A stretch of DNA of 64,000 nucleotides from Rallus limicola (Eukaryota; Chordata; Aves; Gruiformes; Rallidae): positions 25,111,083 to 25,175,082 of the forward strand of contig JAKCOZ010000008.1 of assembly GCA_022605955.1 (NCBI GenBank), given 5' to 3'. The notes below the pieces were generated by a model. The model worked only from the letters and a program-made list of their open reading frames with translations. It was not told the DNA's origin and searched no databases. The stretch's first letter is position 1. Each line of letters begins with the position of its first letter. A program made the position numbers and the translations under genes. Positions 13,623 to 25,460 of this stretch are shown in pieces.

Positions 13623-16600
13623 GTAGGTGTCATGTAATTCCCCTTATTCTTAAGGGCAAAAACTGTCCTTCTGTGTTGCTCTATAGCAGTTATGTAAGCT
13701 ACGTATGCATTTGGAATTTAACCAGAATGCGTCATATGCGTTGTCTGTAACGGAGAGAATTTTGTATGAACAAAGTGGTTATTTTAGATGATGCAGTCAA
13801 ATAACAGTGGTTCCCTTTTCAAAAATAAGACATTTACATAGATCTCAGTGGTCACATAAGGCAGTGGAATATGAACTTTTTGCAACTGTTCATTAATTTG
13901 GTAACATGTTGTCCAATTTACCAACGCTTTAGTGGAAAAATAGACTTCCCCTTTAACAGGCATCATAAATCTTGCTTTTTTTTCACTTCCCTTGTTTTCT
14001 TATGGCATTTCTATTTTCCTTTGGCACCCTGCTTCTGTCCTGCATGGTCTCTTCTTTCTCTCACTTCTCTGTTTTACAATGTGATTCTTGGCTTTTGGGG
14101 ACAAATTTCTTCTGAACATTGTTACTACTAAATATTAGTGCAGTGACACAATTAGCGAGGATGCAGTAACTTTTAATCAATACTATTGCAGGCTGTCTTC
14201 TAAAAGTGATGCTGTCTTGGTCACCCTTGAGCCACATTTTTTTACTTTGCAGTTTTAAGGCCTTAAGCTTTGAGATTGGGGGGGAGGAAGGTGTTTCTGT
14301 AATACTTCCAAAACCATGGAATTCTTCTGAATACTTGAATGTCTACTGGGATACATAAATGTACAAAGCAAAACAGAGCTTTTCGTAGGCTTGGTGTTTG
14401 CCTGGAAAGCTCTGGTGGGTCTGCTTCTGCACTACTTTGTGCCAAATGAATGCTGGCTTCAGTAATGGTGCAGTTGCACCTGCTTTCGTTTGCTGTGAAA
14501 TTTATGCTTTTCCCCTCTGGCTTCCCTATACAGTGTTGCAATTCACTCCCTGTCCACAGTTGTGTAAATGAATCTTTCACTGGTTTTGTTTCAAAACCAA
14601 AAACCCCCTCAGAAACCCCCAGCTTCTTCATTTGGAGTGAAGGGGATATTTCAGGCAAGGTCACAACTAGTTTATAGCAGGGTTCCACAAATGGATGTAC
14701 TGACACACAGGGAGCAGGGGGAAAGAACCAGGGGTCAGTAACAGGTGCTGGAGATGTGAATCTTACCAGCTGAAGATGTTTTTAAGACTCTACTTCCAGT
14801 TAAGTTCACGTGAATAAGGTGTGTAAATAGTAAGTCAGATTACTTGCATGTAAATGATGCTTTATGACTCTTAATCTTAACTCTAACTCTGAATGCCGAC
14901 ACAGAATTTTAGATGACTGTTCATTGCTTCTCTTCACGTGGCCAAACGTGTGTGCACCTCTGGAGTTAACATGCATCTTGTTTTGCACAGACTTGTGTCA
15001 TTTGTTAAGTGGTGCAGCTTTAAAAGTACTAGTGACTCAAGAAGTACTTTCTGGCACTACAGGGGGCTGAACTTTGACAGTGTCCTGTGTCATTTGTCAG
15101 ACCTGTTTGAGCTGAGTGACTTTTCTTGGTATTGGCTGCAAACGCATGTTAAGGGAATGCTGACGTAGTCTGGTAAATGGACGTACAGAGACTCCTCTGG
15201 GTTAAGTGCAGATCTTGCTGTCTTTGTGAAGTTGAGAAATGTGTGAAGCAAGTCTGTTGGTAAGTAATGCTGATCCCTGCTATTACATAACCATGAAGAC
15301 TGGGGGAGGAAGTAGAAAAATTAGTGACTTTTTTGTCTTTCAGGATATGTTTTGAATGCTATATTTTTGACTATCAAGGAGAGAAGGATTAGTTTTTTTG
15401 TTGCTTTTGAAAATATATTAGCAGTGACACATGCGTTTTATGCCATTACATGAGCACTGCAGTTTTATTTGTAGGCTAAAACCTCACCATGGTTCACTGA
15501 CCTGCATTAGCATGCAAGAATTCTCTGGGCCTAAAGGAATTCTCTACTCCTAAAATACAGAGCATCCCTCCGTCAGCTGTAGGGGTAACAGTCAAAGTTG
15601 GATAGATAACAACAATGGAGGAGGCTCTCAGGTAATTTTTTTTTTTAAATGTCATGTAGGGGGTAGGGGGAGAAAAGACCCAGAAGGTGGAAAGTTTTTA
15701 TTGTTAAAGTGAAAAATCTGTTAACAGCAAAATACATTACACCAGCTCTTATTTTTGCAACAGTACCATCTCTAAAACTCTCATCGTCAATCATACTGTG
15801 AAATATGCTTTGGCATAATGTTTTGGGAAGCATAGGAAGCTTAAATAACGTAGGTTAAATTAGGTACAGATTGTTTTAAAACAGGGAAGAATCAATATCT
15901 GACAAATGAAAAAACATGGCACAAACAACTGAACGTTGCCTTTGGAATATAGCTGTGCTCTCTCTCCCTCAAGTATTAAAGTGGTATCTAGAGAAAATGC
16001 GTTTGTTCTGTATATTGTTGCTGAAAATTTAAAATTAATACTGCATTTCCTTTGCCACAAATGCATTTTTTTTTGCATTAAATTCTTTCCTTGCAGTCAC
16101 ATGCAAGTTAGAAAAAACAGAGCTGTGGGTAGATGAAACAGTTTTCAGTGCATGTGGTAAAAATTCAGTCTCTGTATTTATGCCACAATTATCTTAGCAA
16201 TTATTTTGTAATTGAATCTGACTTCCATAATTAGCTTAATTGTTTTGGCTCTTCTGGCATTTTGGTATTTGGCACATGTAGAACTGGCAGTTTGGTTCTC
16301 TGTAGAAATACTCAGAAGTTAGACTGTGTGCTGTCTTACGTACTGCTACACCAGTAGATTATCAGATTTTTGAGAGATGATTATCCTCTGAATTTCTGCA
16401 GACAGCACCAATCTGTGTCTAGGAGAGTGCAGGACAGACACATAAGTAACACATAAAATAAAACAGCCAGCATACAGTAATATAAGAACAGAACATTGCT
16501 GCCTAATTCAGGTAAGTTGGATGTACCTGATGATCTATTTGAGCTATTCACAGTATTTATATAATCTAAGCAGGGTATATATTCTGGGGTGGGGTTTTTT

Positions 16601-17328
16601 TTAGATGCTGTCCCATTCATTCAGAGGAGGACTCTTTTTTTTTTTTTTTTCCACACCATCTGATGATTACCAAATTATTATGATTACATAATAATTTCCT
16701 GAGTGAACAGGTAACTTGAGAAGATTTTGAGCTATTCTTTCATATTTTCTCTGACAGTTATTTTGTCTTAGCTGTAGTTTTAGCCCCAATTAACAAAATA
16801 CTTCTAGATCAATCAAAAACTGATAGTGAAGTCCAGCATCTGTTCTCTCAGACTGGAAGTCATTTAACAGATGGTACAAAATTTTAGCTTCTTTTTTCAT
16901 CCAAACCTCTCCTTCCTTATCATGATAGCTGCCACTGAAAATTTTAGAGAGTGTAATCAGGGAAAAATAGGGATAATAAACATCTGAATTTGTTATTGAC
17001 GAAAAGGTATTTGTTAGTGAATTTGTTAATTTATGAAGGCAACTGTTAAGCCTCTTAGTCTAGTTATACTCACAGATCCTTGGCCAGGCTTTCAAAGCTG
17101 GAAACTTCCCTCCCTAGGTCTCCAGAGAGGACCTCAGGGAAGTGTAATTTAATGCATTTTCTTTGAAAAATTCAGTGGCTGTAGCTTTTCTTATAGCAGC
17201 AGCCAAGTGCTGGTCCAGCTGCTTTTTGGCTGTGAATGGCCTGGCTTCAGAAAGAGGTTAGCAATGGGCATGAATTTTTCCACCAGGCATTTTCCCTGTA
17301 GTGAGGTCATGCTGTGTGATTGAGGTGG

Positions 17329-17907
17329 TGTGGTGGTTTAACTCAGCCAGTAGCTAAAACACCCATACAACCATTCACTTGCTCCATCCCTCCTGCCTCC
17401 CCCAGTGGGATGGGAGGAGAACTGAAAATGGAAAAAGGAAGAAAAAATAAATAAAACTCATGGGTTGAGATAAAGACAGCTTAATAGGCCAGAAAAGGAA
17501 GATAATAATAATGATGATGATAATAGGCCAGAAAAGGAAGATGATAATAATGATAAAAGAATATACAAAGCAAGTGATGAGCAGCATAATTTCTCACCAC
17601 TTGGAGATGATGGTCAGCTCATTCCCAAACTGTCCTGCCTCCTGGCCAACCCCCCTGCTATATATGGAGCATGACATCATGTGGTATGGAATATCCCTTT
17701 GGCCAGTTAAGATCAGCTGCCCTGGCTTTGTCCCCTCCCAGCTTTTTGGGTGCCCCCAGCCTTCTGTTTGGCAGGCAGCTGAAAAGTCCTAGTTTGGCAA
17801 CAATTAAAATATTAGAATGTTATCAACAGTATTCTCTTCCTCAATACAAAACACAGCACTAGAGCAGCTGCTATGGAGAAAACTATATTCCAGCAGAAAC
17901 CAGGACA
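17329..17907 (-). mobile_element. Avian endogenous retrovirus solo LTR, antisense to PARD3B
   Basis: Read on the minus strand, it starts TGTCCTGGTTTCTGCTGG near 17907 and ends in GGTTTAACCACA-like sequence near 17329-17331, so it has TG...CA ends. Inner landmarks match a LTR family frequent in bird genomes: the block with AAAACACAGCACTA near the minus-strand start, TTTGGGTGCCCCCAGCC, the TATATATGGAGCATGACATCA stretch, and GGGTTGAGATAAAGACAG. I recall this from bird genomes in general and cannot name the family with certainty. No retroviral coding region flanks it, so it looks like a solo LTR. I could not identify a clean target-site duplication, and the left edge is uncertain by a few bases. 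Confidence 0.82.
17482..17556. repeat. Two-copy 39-base tandem duplication inside the LTR
   Basis: TAATAGGCCAGAAAAGGAAG occurs at 17482 and again at 17521, each followed by a GAT/AATAAT-rich run (ATGATAATAATGAT type). The unit is 39 bases and the second copy is slightly diverged. The duplication lies just after the GGGTTGAGATAAAGACAG landmark of the LTR. Confidence 0.9.
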
Positions 17908-19220
17908 GTCTTTTCAGAGGAAGGAAACGTTCTTTGGCCATTTAACACTTGTTCAATGTTTGACCCCAAGTTGATGGAGAGGAGCTGTGGTTTCAGGTTG
18001 TCTGACTCAAGTCATAAGTTCCTGGCTTAGTACCTCTACCTGATATGCAGTAGGGCAGAAAGCCTGAAGTGTGGGGTTCTCTTGGCTTGTTTTTTGAACA
18101 TTTTAAGGAGCAGAATACACTTTGCTGCTTTTGCTCGGTCCAGTTAATCCACATAATAATTGCTAAGGTATAATTAAAACATCTTAACTTTCCTTTCTGG
18201 AGCTATTACTTTTGCTGCTCTCTTTTTGCCCAGGGACAGGCTTCTCTATTATCTTAAGACTTGAAAGGTCATGAGTTTTAGATGGAGGGTTGTGGACCTA
18301 TTTAAGTTGATGGGAGTTTTGCATTAATTCTGGTGAGAGTAAGGTTTCACCCCTCCTGTTAACTTGCTGATTATTATGGGGATGCTATGTTCTGCTTGCC
18401 TTTCTTTTCTTTTAGAGTTGCATGTTTCCTCAATAAATACTTAGGTTAACTTGGAGTTAATCAATGGGAATGGCTGATTAAATTGCATTTATCCATATTT
18501 AAAGATACAAAGAGATGCTGGATCAATTGAAGAGCTGCTCCAGTGGCTCGATACAGTTTCAATTTTTACCTAGATGTGACTTGAAATTGACTGTATTTTA
18601 TGCATTGTGGACATATAATTTGCAATTTTGAGTAAGGTTCACATATAATCAGAACATTTTTATGTTTCAAGCCCTTGTTGAAAAGGTTTGAAAACACCTC
18701 TGGTTCTTCTGGCCATTAATTGTGTTTGTACTGTATTAGCCTTCCTGATTAAATGTCTGCAGATTAGCATAATGTGAACATGTGTAGAGATGCAGCTCTG
18801 TGATTTGTCCCCTTTACATGCTATTTTGTGTACGTACGTAAACATACAGATATGTCTCAGAGCTTGGTTTTGAGATGAAGATTATCAGTAGCACTATCAA
18901 AATGCATGGGTATTTTCTTAGAAAAAGAAATATTGCTTCATCTAATCAGGCCATTTAAAAGGAGGGCAGAGAAGAAAATGTCCTTTTTGACACAGTGATG
19001 GAATAACACTGTTAAGTCTCCAACTTAGGTATATCTGGCAGGTTTTTGCTAAGGCTTGAGCTAAGAGACTGCTCTGCCATGAAGGTTGTATTGTCTGTCT
19101 GATTTTATGAGATAAAACTTTTGTCCTGTATGTTTATTCACCCCAACTAGGTCAGGTAGTTTTAATTTCTGGTCCCTTTGCATGTGTTAGAATTTCAGTA
19201 TGAAATTCTCCTGTAGTTAC

Positions 19221-19562
19221 ATGATAGACTCATAGAATAGCTTGTGTAGAGAGGACTTTCAAAGGACATCTAGTCCAACCACGTGCAGTGAGCCAGGTAC
19301 ATCTTCAACTAGATCAGGTTGCTCATAGCCTCATCCAACTGACCTTGAACATTTCCAGGGTTGGGTCATCCACCACCTCCCAGCACAGCCTGTTCCAGTG
19401 TTTCACCACCCTGATTGAAAAAAATGTCTTGCTTATACCTACTCTAAATCTGCCTTCTTTCAGTTTTAAACCATTACTCCTTGTCCTATTGCAGCAGGTC
19501 CTACTAAAAAATCTGTCCCCATTGTTCTTATAAGCCCCCCTTTAAGTATTCCAGAAGGTGGG
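19221..19562 (-). mobile_element. CR1 LINE 3' end, 5'-truncated, antisense
   Basis: The + strand shows the reverse complement of a CR1 tail: CATAGAATAG, GGACATCTAGTCCAACC, then TCCACCACCTCCCAGCACAG, TTCCAGTGTTTCACCACCCT and CTCCTTGTCCTATTGCAGCA. These are the hallmarks of the end of CR1 ORF2 and its 3' tail. CR1 is the dominant LINE of birds and other sauropsids, and 5' truncation is typical. The match is looser than for the copy at 51334, which suggests an older insertion or another subfamily. No intact frame remains. Confidence 0.9.
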
Positions 19563-20474
19563 CTATGTGAAGGAAGCCAGATACTGTGAGAAATATGGTA
19601 ATCCTTTATGAACTGGCAGTACTGGAAGGATGGTGCACTTGTATTGCTTTAAATCCAGTGCTCGTTGACGTATAATAATTAGACAACAAATAAAGTAGAG
19701 GTGGAAACACTTGTGTTGCAGGGTAGAGGCAAGACTGCTTCCCTGAGGTGGTGTGGTTTCAGACTTGTTTAGAATAGCAAGGTTTCTAAATTCTGGAGGG
19801 CATTTATTTTTTTCTGGTGAAAGTTTTCCTATTAATAATTTAACTCCTGCTCTTGAAATACTGTTGTGTGGAACAGAACAGAAGATTTAAAAGAATTTTC
19901 TGTCATTCAGCTGGGGAGTTCCAAACAGTTTGAGGGGGTTTTTTTAAGGGGAATTCTGATGTGGGTGAATCCATTTTTAAAGCAACTACTGTGTGTGTGT
20001 TTACCCTGTGGAACATATATAGAACACTCCTAATCAGCGCAGGAGGTTGTCAGTGTATTCCTTTTGATGTCTGATTAGATGATCATAGGGACATCTGCAG
20101 TGAGTTAGTTTTCAAGTTGTTGGTGTGAGGCACTGCAGGAACCAGAGCTGTGTGGCACTCTTACACCATGAAAAACTGCTGCTCTAAAAGAACCTTTTAT
20201 AAATCCAACTAAGCAGCTAGCTGAGGGCTGTCAGATTAACAAAAGCCGTTCCTTTGCGATTCCTGCAGTTGCTTTTCAACCCTGCGCTGCCTTTTTCCCC
20301 CCTTCCTTGTACCATGGTATGCTGTGCTTAAAAAACAAGAACAGCAACAAAACCTGTAGAGGAAAATCTAAGAAATGTAAATTAAATATTTGTGATACTT
20401 GAGAATGCTGAATTGACATGCAAAAGGCCAGAAGTGCCCTGTGGTAATTTCCTCTGTTGAGTGTGCAGAGGGGG

Positions 20475-20489
20475 GTGTGTGTGTGTGTG
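20475..20489. repeat. (GT)n microsatellite
   Basis: Seven GT units following a G run. Simple repeat. Confidence 0.9.
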
Positions 20490-23400
20490 AGAACTCCTCT
20501 CTGTGTTTCTCACACAGTCTGCCTGTCAGAGCAAATGTATTGTTTTACCTGTATTGTTTAAGATGAGCATGAGGTGCAATTTACATATTTTTATTTGAGA
20601 AGGATAAGTAGACTTTTTGTGATTTATTTTAATAAGAGCCAATAATGAATGTTCCGTGACATTAGTATAGTATATAAATTATCAGTAAAAATGGTACAAT
20701 TGGTAAAGGAAGTTATTCATTATTAATATGTTGCTTTCTAAAGTCTGTTTCCAACAAGATGAGAACAGGCTTTTTGCTGGCTGTTCATGAAAGTATCTAT
20801 TATGAAAACCATCAAAGTTCTCCATCGTTCTGGAACTTATGTAAGTAGGGGCCTGGGTTTTGTTTCCTCTTTAAAATAACTTTTGGGTCTTGGGTGTCAT
20901 TTCGAAGATACGTAATTGCCTATAAACTTGCCTGCCTTGTGTAGTCAGGTAGATGTGATTGTGGAGGATGGAAGATGGCTGAGAGGCTTACTCTTTCTTT
21001 TTCCCACGTGGCCTATCTTAGAAAGAATGTGAAAAAATTATAGGGTGGAAATAAGAACCACTGACAAAAGAAAAAAACAGGGAAAAAGGTCATGCTTTCA
21101 ATGCTGTTGACACATTCTTCTCTGTAGCTACATCTTTGGGGTCCTACAAAATACTGTCATTCCATCTGGAACAGCTTTTAGCAGGCAGCTTATGCAACAG
21201 GCTTATGGCACTGAAATTGGAATGAAACTTGTATGTCTGACAGTCAAATTAAAAGTGGAAGATGACAGTCAACATGGCTCATGCATATCATTTACTGTCA
21301 AGTTCTAGAAACGCTTAGCTAAAGTAAAATAGGTTCTCAGTGTTGTATTGAAATGCCTACTACTAAATGAATAACATTTTCCATACCCAAAGCATCCCAG
21401 TGGGCAACTGGAAATAATAGCAGAGATATTTCATAACTTAAATGGTGCTGTGACATTAGGAAAAAATCTCATTTTGGATTTTTTTAAATATGCCATCTTG
21501 CAGTGCACTGATATATCAGACTGCTCTTGTTATGGTTAATAGTTTTGTCTGTGAAAGTGAGCTCTGTAGCTTCATTTCTCTTACAGATTTGGCAGTTATT
21601 CATCCTAGAAGGAGGTGTGAGGATTTTTGTTTTGGTTTGTTTTTTGTTAGGAGAGGACCATTAGATACTGAATTACACATCTCATTGGAGTGACTTTGTG
21701 GTGATTTGTTCTCTTCTGTAGTTGGTGTTTTAGATAATCTGGATTATAAGGTTTTAGAGTTATAACAACAGAACACAGTGCTCTTTGAAGCTTACACTTT
21801 TTTTTTTTAATGGCAGCAGGTCCTGATTTACTCTGTACCTGTAGATATGCAATTTCTTACAACTGGACTGAAGGGAGGAATATTTTAATGCTTCTGTGTA
21901 CTGCAAAATTAGTGTTGGAGGTATTTGACATGTTGGAGTTGGGAATAATGGAGACCACTGTGAATATAGACTGAAATGCTAGGGGTGATTCAGTGAGACA
22001 CAAGACTTTGATCAAATATTTCAAATTAGATTTTAGTCAGTAATTGCAATGATTGCTTCTGCCCTATAAGTCTATGACCTTTTGTCATAATCCAAATAGC
22101 AGAGCTTCTCTAAAATAACTTAAACCCCAGTAAATAATTTAATAAATTAGTAATTCTTCAGTTTAAAAGTCATTAGAATAACTGAATTGATGCAAGAGCA
22201 AATTGTCACTGTTCTGCTATACTATGATGAACAATAATTAGCTGTTTGTGAGGCATCCAAAGGTAAACATACCTGTGCTCTGATCTGGCACTGCTGTTCT
22301 TATGACCTAATTCAGATCCTAAAGATGTGTGTTTGTCAGTACAAAGTTTTAGGCATCCCAAGCAGTATAGGAAGTTGCATGGTACAATCAGTTTCATGGT
22401 GTCAGTTCTACCAAAACACAAGGAAACCACTTCTTTTCAGTTGGCCTCATGTCAGTATAAGAAATAGGGTGAAGGCTTCCCAAATCTGGAGTTCACTTCC
22501 ACCCCCACACCTCCCTCTCTTTAATGAGCTGCATATAAATCATTCTGTCCTTCAAGCAGCGAAATAGGAATCAAACAGAAATATATTGTCTTGAGGTAGA
22601 GTAAGTTCTGCAAGTGGCACTACTGAGCAAGGGCAGTTATTTTTCATTGCCTCATCTTTCAACGCTTTCCGTAAGAACCCACGTGAATTCTGTTTCTGAT
22701 GCAGAAGAGGCATATTCCAAGGGGAATTTTATAAAACACTTCTATGAGGAGTTGCAAGCATGTTAAAAGGAAGAGAGGCCAGGGAACAAAACACCCACAG
22801 ATTAAATGGAATTAAGTCACAAAGAAGAAGAAAAATGTATTTATCAGGAGGAAGATAGATAGCCCTTTCAATATGTTTTCAAAAGCTGTAGCCAGACTAC
22901 AGCTGCTTCATCTTAATAAATAAATAAACTCTAAAATCCTGCAGTACTTACTGACAAATCTTTCTCAGAAATTCCTGTAGTGATATTCTCTTTAGCCAAA
23001 GAATTGATTCTTAACTGTATTTTTGGTTTAAAAGAATATAGGAACATTTTCCTCAGCTGGGTCAGGCATTGGATATTTCGCTATGCTTCTGCAAAGATGA
23101 GATCTTTTTTCTTACTTAACGGTATTGGTGAAAAGTCCATGTCACAAAGACCAGCCAAGAGACCAATGTGGCTAACATACGCTATGTGGATAAATGTCTG
23201 CATTTCTTTCATGTATAGTACATGCTGCCTTGGATGCTCTCAGATTTCCATTTGAGAGAGTGAATTCAGTAATGTGGAGCTTCTGAGCAAAGAATATTCT
23301 GCAAAAGATATCCTGAAAATATGGAAGTGGTCTGCTGTATAATGGTAAGAACAGCTAGAATCAGGGAATTCTGCTCCTTGTGGAAAAAATGCAAAAGACT

Positions 23401-25147
23401 GTATTAAATTTCTAAGTCCTTGAGTTCCCGCCAAGGAGGCTCAGAGGAGTGAAGAGAGTCAGAATGGACTAGGAAAGTTTTTACACAATATTTCTATTAT
23501 TTAGAAATGACCTTATAAATTTTTGATTATCAGAACTAACTCTTGGGATAAAGTAAGTCAGTTCTACTTCAGTCTTGAGGCTGTTCTGTCCCTCCTTGAT
23601 TCCCAGTTGTTAAGCATGAGGAAGCAGTCCATCTTGTCACTCAGAAGTGAAGGTGGCAGATTATCTGGGTCACTGTTGATAGATCAAACATTGCTAGCCA
23701 GGATGCTGTGTTATGTTCAAATTGCTCATCTAGTTGATGCACAAAATACTCTCTTGTGTATGTTTTTCTCTTTAAAGCATCTCAGAACATTATGAGAAAT
23801 TGTCAGTAAAAATACTTTTAGATTAGGGATTGCTATGTTAATAATAACAAAGCTATCCTTGCCTTCACAAAACACTGAACCAAGTGATCATTTGTGCCCG
23901 GCTGTGATTTTTTTTTTTTGTCTGCTTTTTTACCTTGCAGTGCTAGTTTGTGTGTAGTTGTCATTTTCAAATGGCTGTTTTGAGAGGCATGTTGGTGATG
24001 CTATTGTGTTAATGTCATCAGTCATACAAACACTGATATTACCAGGTAGTTCATTAGAACCAGATGCATGCTCCTGTAAATAGTGTTTTTTAAAAAATAT
24101 ATGCCACTATGCCAACAGATTATAAATAACTCTTTTTGGAAAGTAATCTGTTGCCAATTATATATATTTATAATTCTATAGAAGTGTATAAAACATCAAA
24201 TTATTGATGTTAATTATGTTAAAATAACTTTTACATAGAGTTTGATGATAGTTGCCTTTTGAGCACGGGTCTAACTTGCAGATTGTAGGTTTACAGTGGT
24301 TTAACTTTTAAAATGATTCAATATTTAGAATTCATTACCTAATATATTCATATGGTTATGGTGATGGCTACCACCAAAATAACACTTCTTATTTTATTAG
24401 TATGATTAGTTGGGTCTAGCTTTCTGATCCACTGCTGCTAGTATTTCATTCTGTAAAAACGAAACATTCACATGTAGGGCTGGGTGACAATGATGTTGAG
24501 AGTGCATTACAAAAATCAAATGATAAAGCAGTCTTTGATTTGATATATGCAATTTATAACCTGTTTCTTTTGGGTTTTAAGTAGTTGAAGTAATCGATCT
24601 AGGCTTTTGATAAATGTGTATTAAGTAAAATGGTACAAAATAAATTTGGAAAGTGAGTTCCTAGCATTCACCACCTCTTAAAGGAAAAATACTTTTTTTT
24701 TTTTTTTGAGCAGAAACAGAAAAATGTGTCTGAGCCTACCGGAGGTTCTTCTAGTGGGAAAGCATTTCTTCAGAAAAGCAATGTAAAGTAATGTTACCCA
24801 CTTATGGACATATATGCCATATATGTTCATGTGGTGCCCTTTTTTTAACAATGTTATTGAAAGAGAATTGAGTTTGTCCCTTACGTTGTTGTGAAAGGAA
24901 CAGAAGCTAGATAAATACGTTATAGTTCACAGATAATGAAAGGATATGTGTGCAAAGGAGTCTAAATGCATTGCCTAGTGAGTTGTATTCTTATTTTCCA
25001 GCAGCACTGAAATCTGAGAGAAGCTCAGCACCCACTTCTGATTTTTACCAACACCATAGGATTCAGACCGTTAAACCTCTCTAACCTTCTTCCTAAATAG
25101 GACCACATTTAGTGACAGGCTTCTCCTGATGTAAGATTTGGATCCTT

Positions 25148-25460
25148 TTGAATTGGGGCAGAGTGAGCCAGTTTGTGGGCTTGAAGCCCTCCTGGGCCAC
25201 AGGGTGGCTGCCTTGTCCCTCCGCCCCTGCCCCACTCCTGCAGGGCCCAAGGTTCCCAAAGGCAGGCTGCCCAGTGGACCCTTCTGACCACCTTGTGTCA
25301 CTGCAATTGCTGACTGGCCTCCATTCCCACTCCAGGGCTGCTGCCTGGCTGGCTCTCCCAACATCTGTCCAGCAGGTGGGCCTGCCCCTGGGCTGGGCTT
25401 TGGGTGCCAGGCTGCCTGCCTGCCTTCCTGCCTGCCTTCCTATCCCATGGCAGGCCTCAT
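25148..25460. other. GC-rich patch with CCTG/CCTT tandem repeat
   Basis: About 300 bases are much richer in G and C than the flanking intron. It ends with a short tetranucleotide array of GCCTGCCTGCCTTCCTGCCT type at about 25410-25442. Open frames of 97 and 125 codons overlap here on opposite strands, as expected from the low stop-codon density of GC-rich DNA. I see no domain in either, and no CpG cluster or promoter motifs. Its origin is unknown: it could be a decayed insertion or an old minisatellite. Confidence 0.6.
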
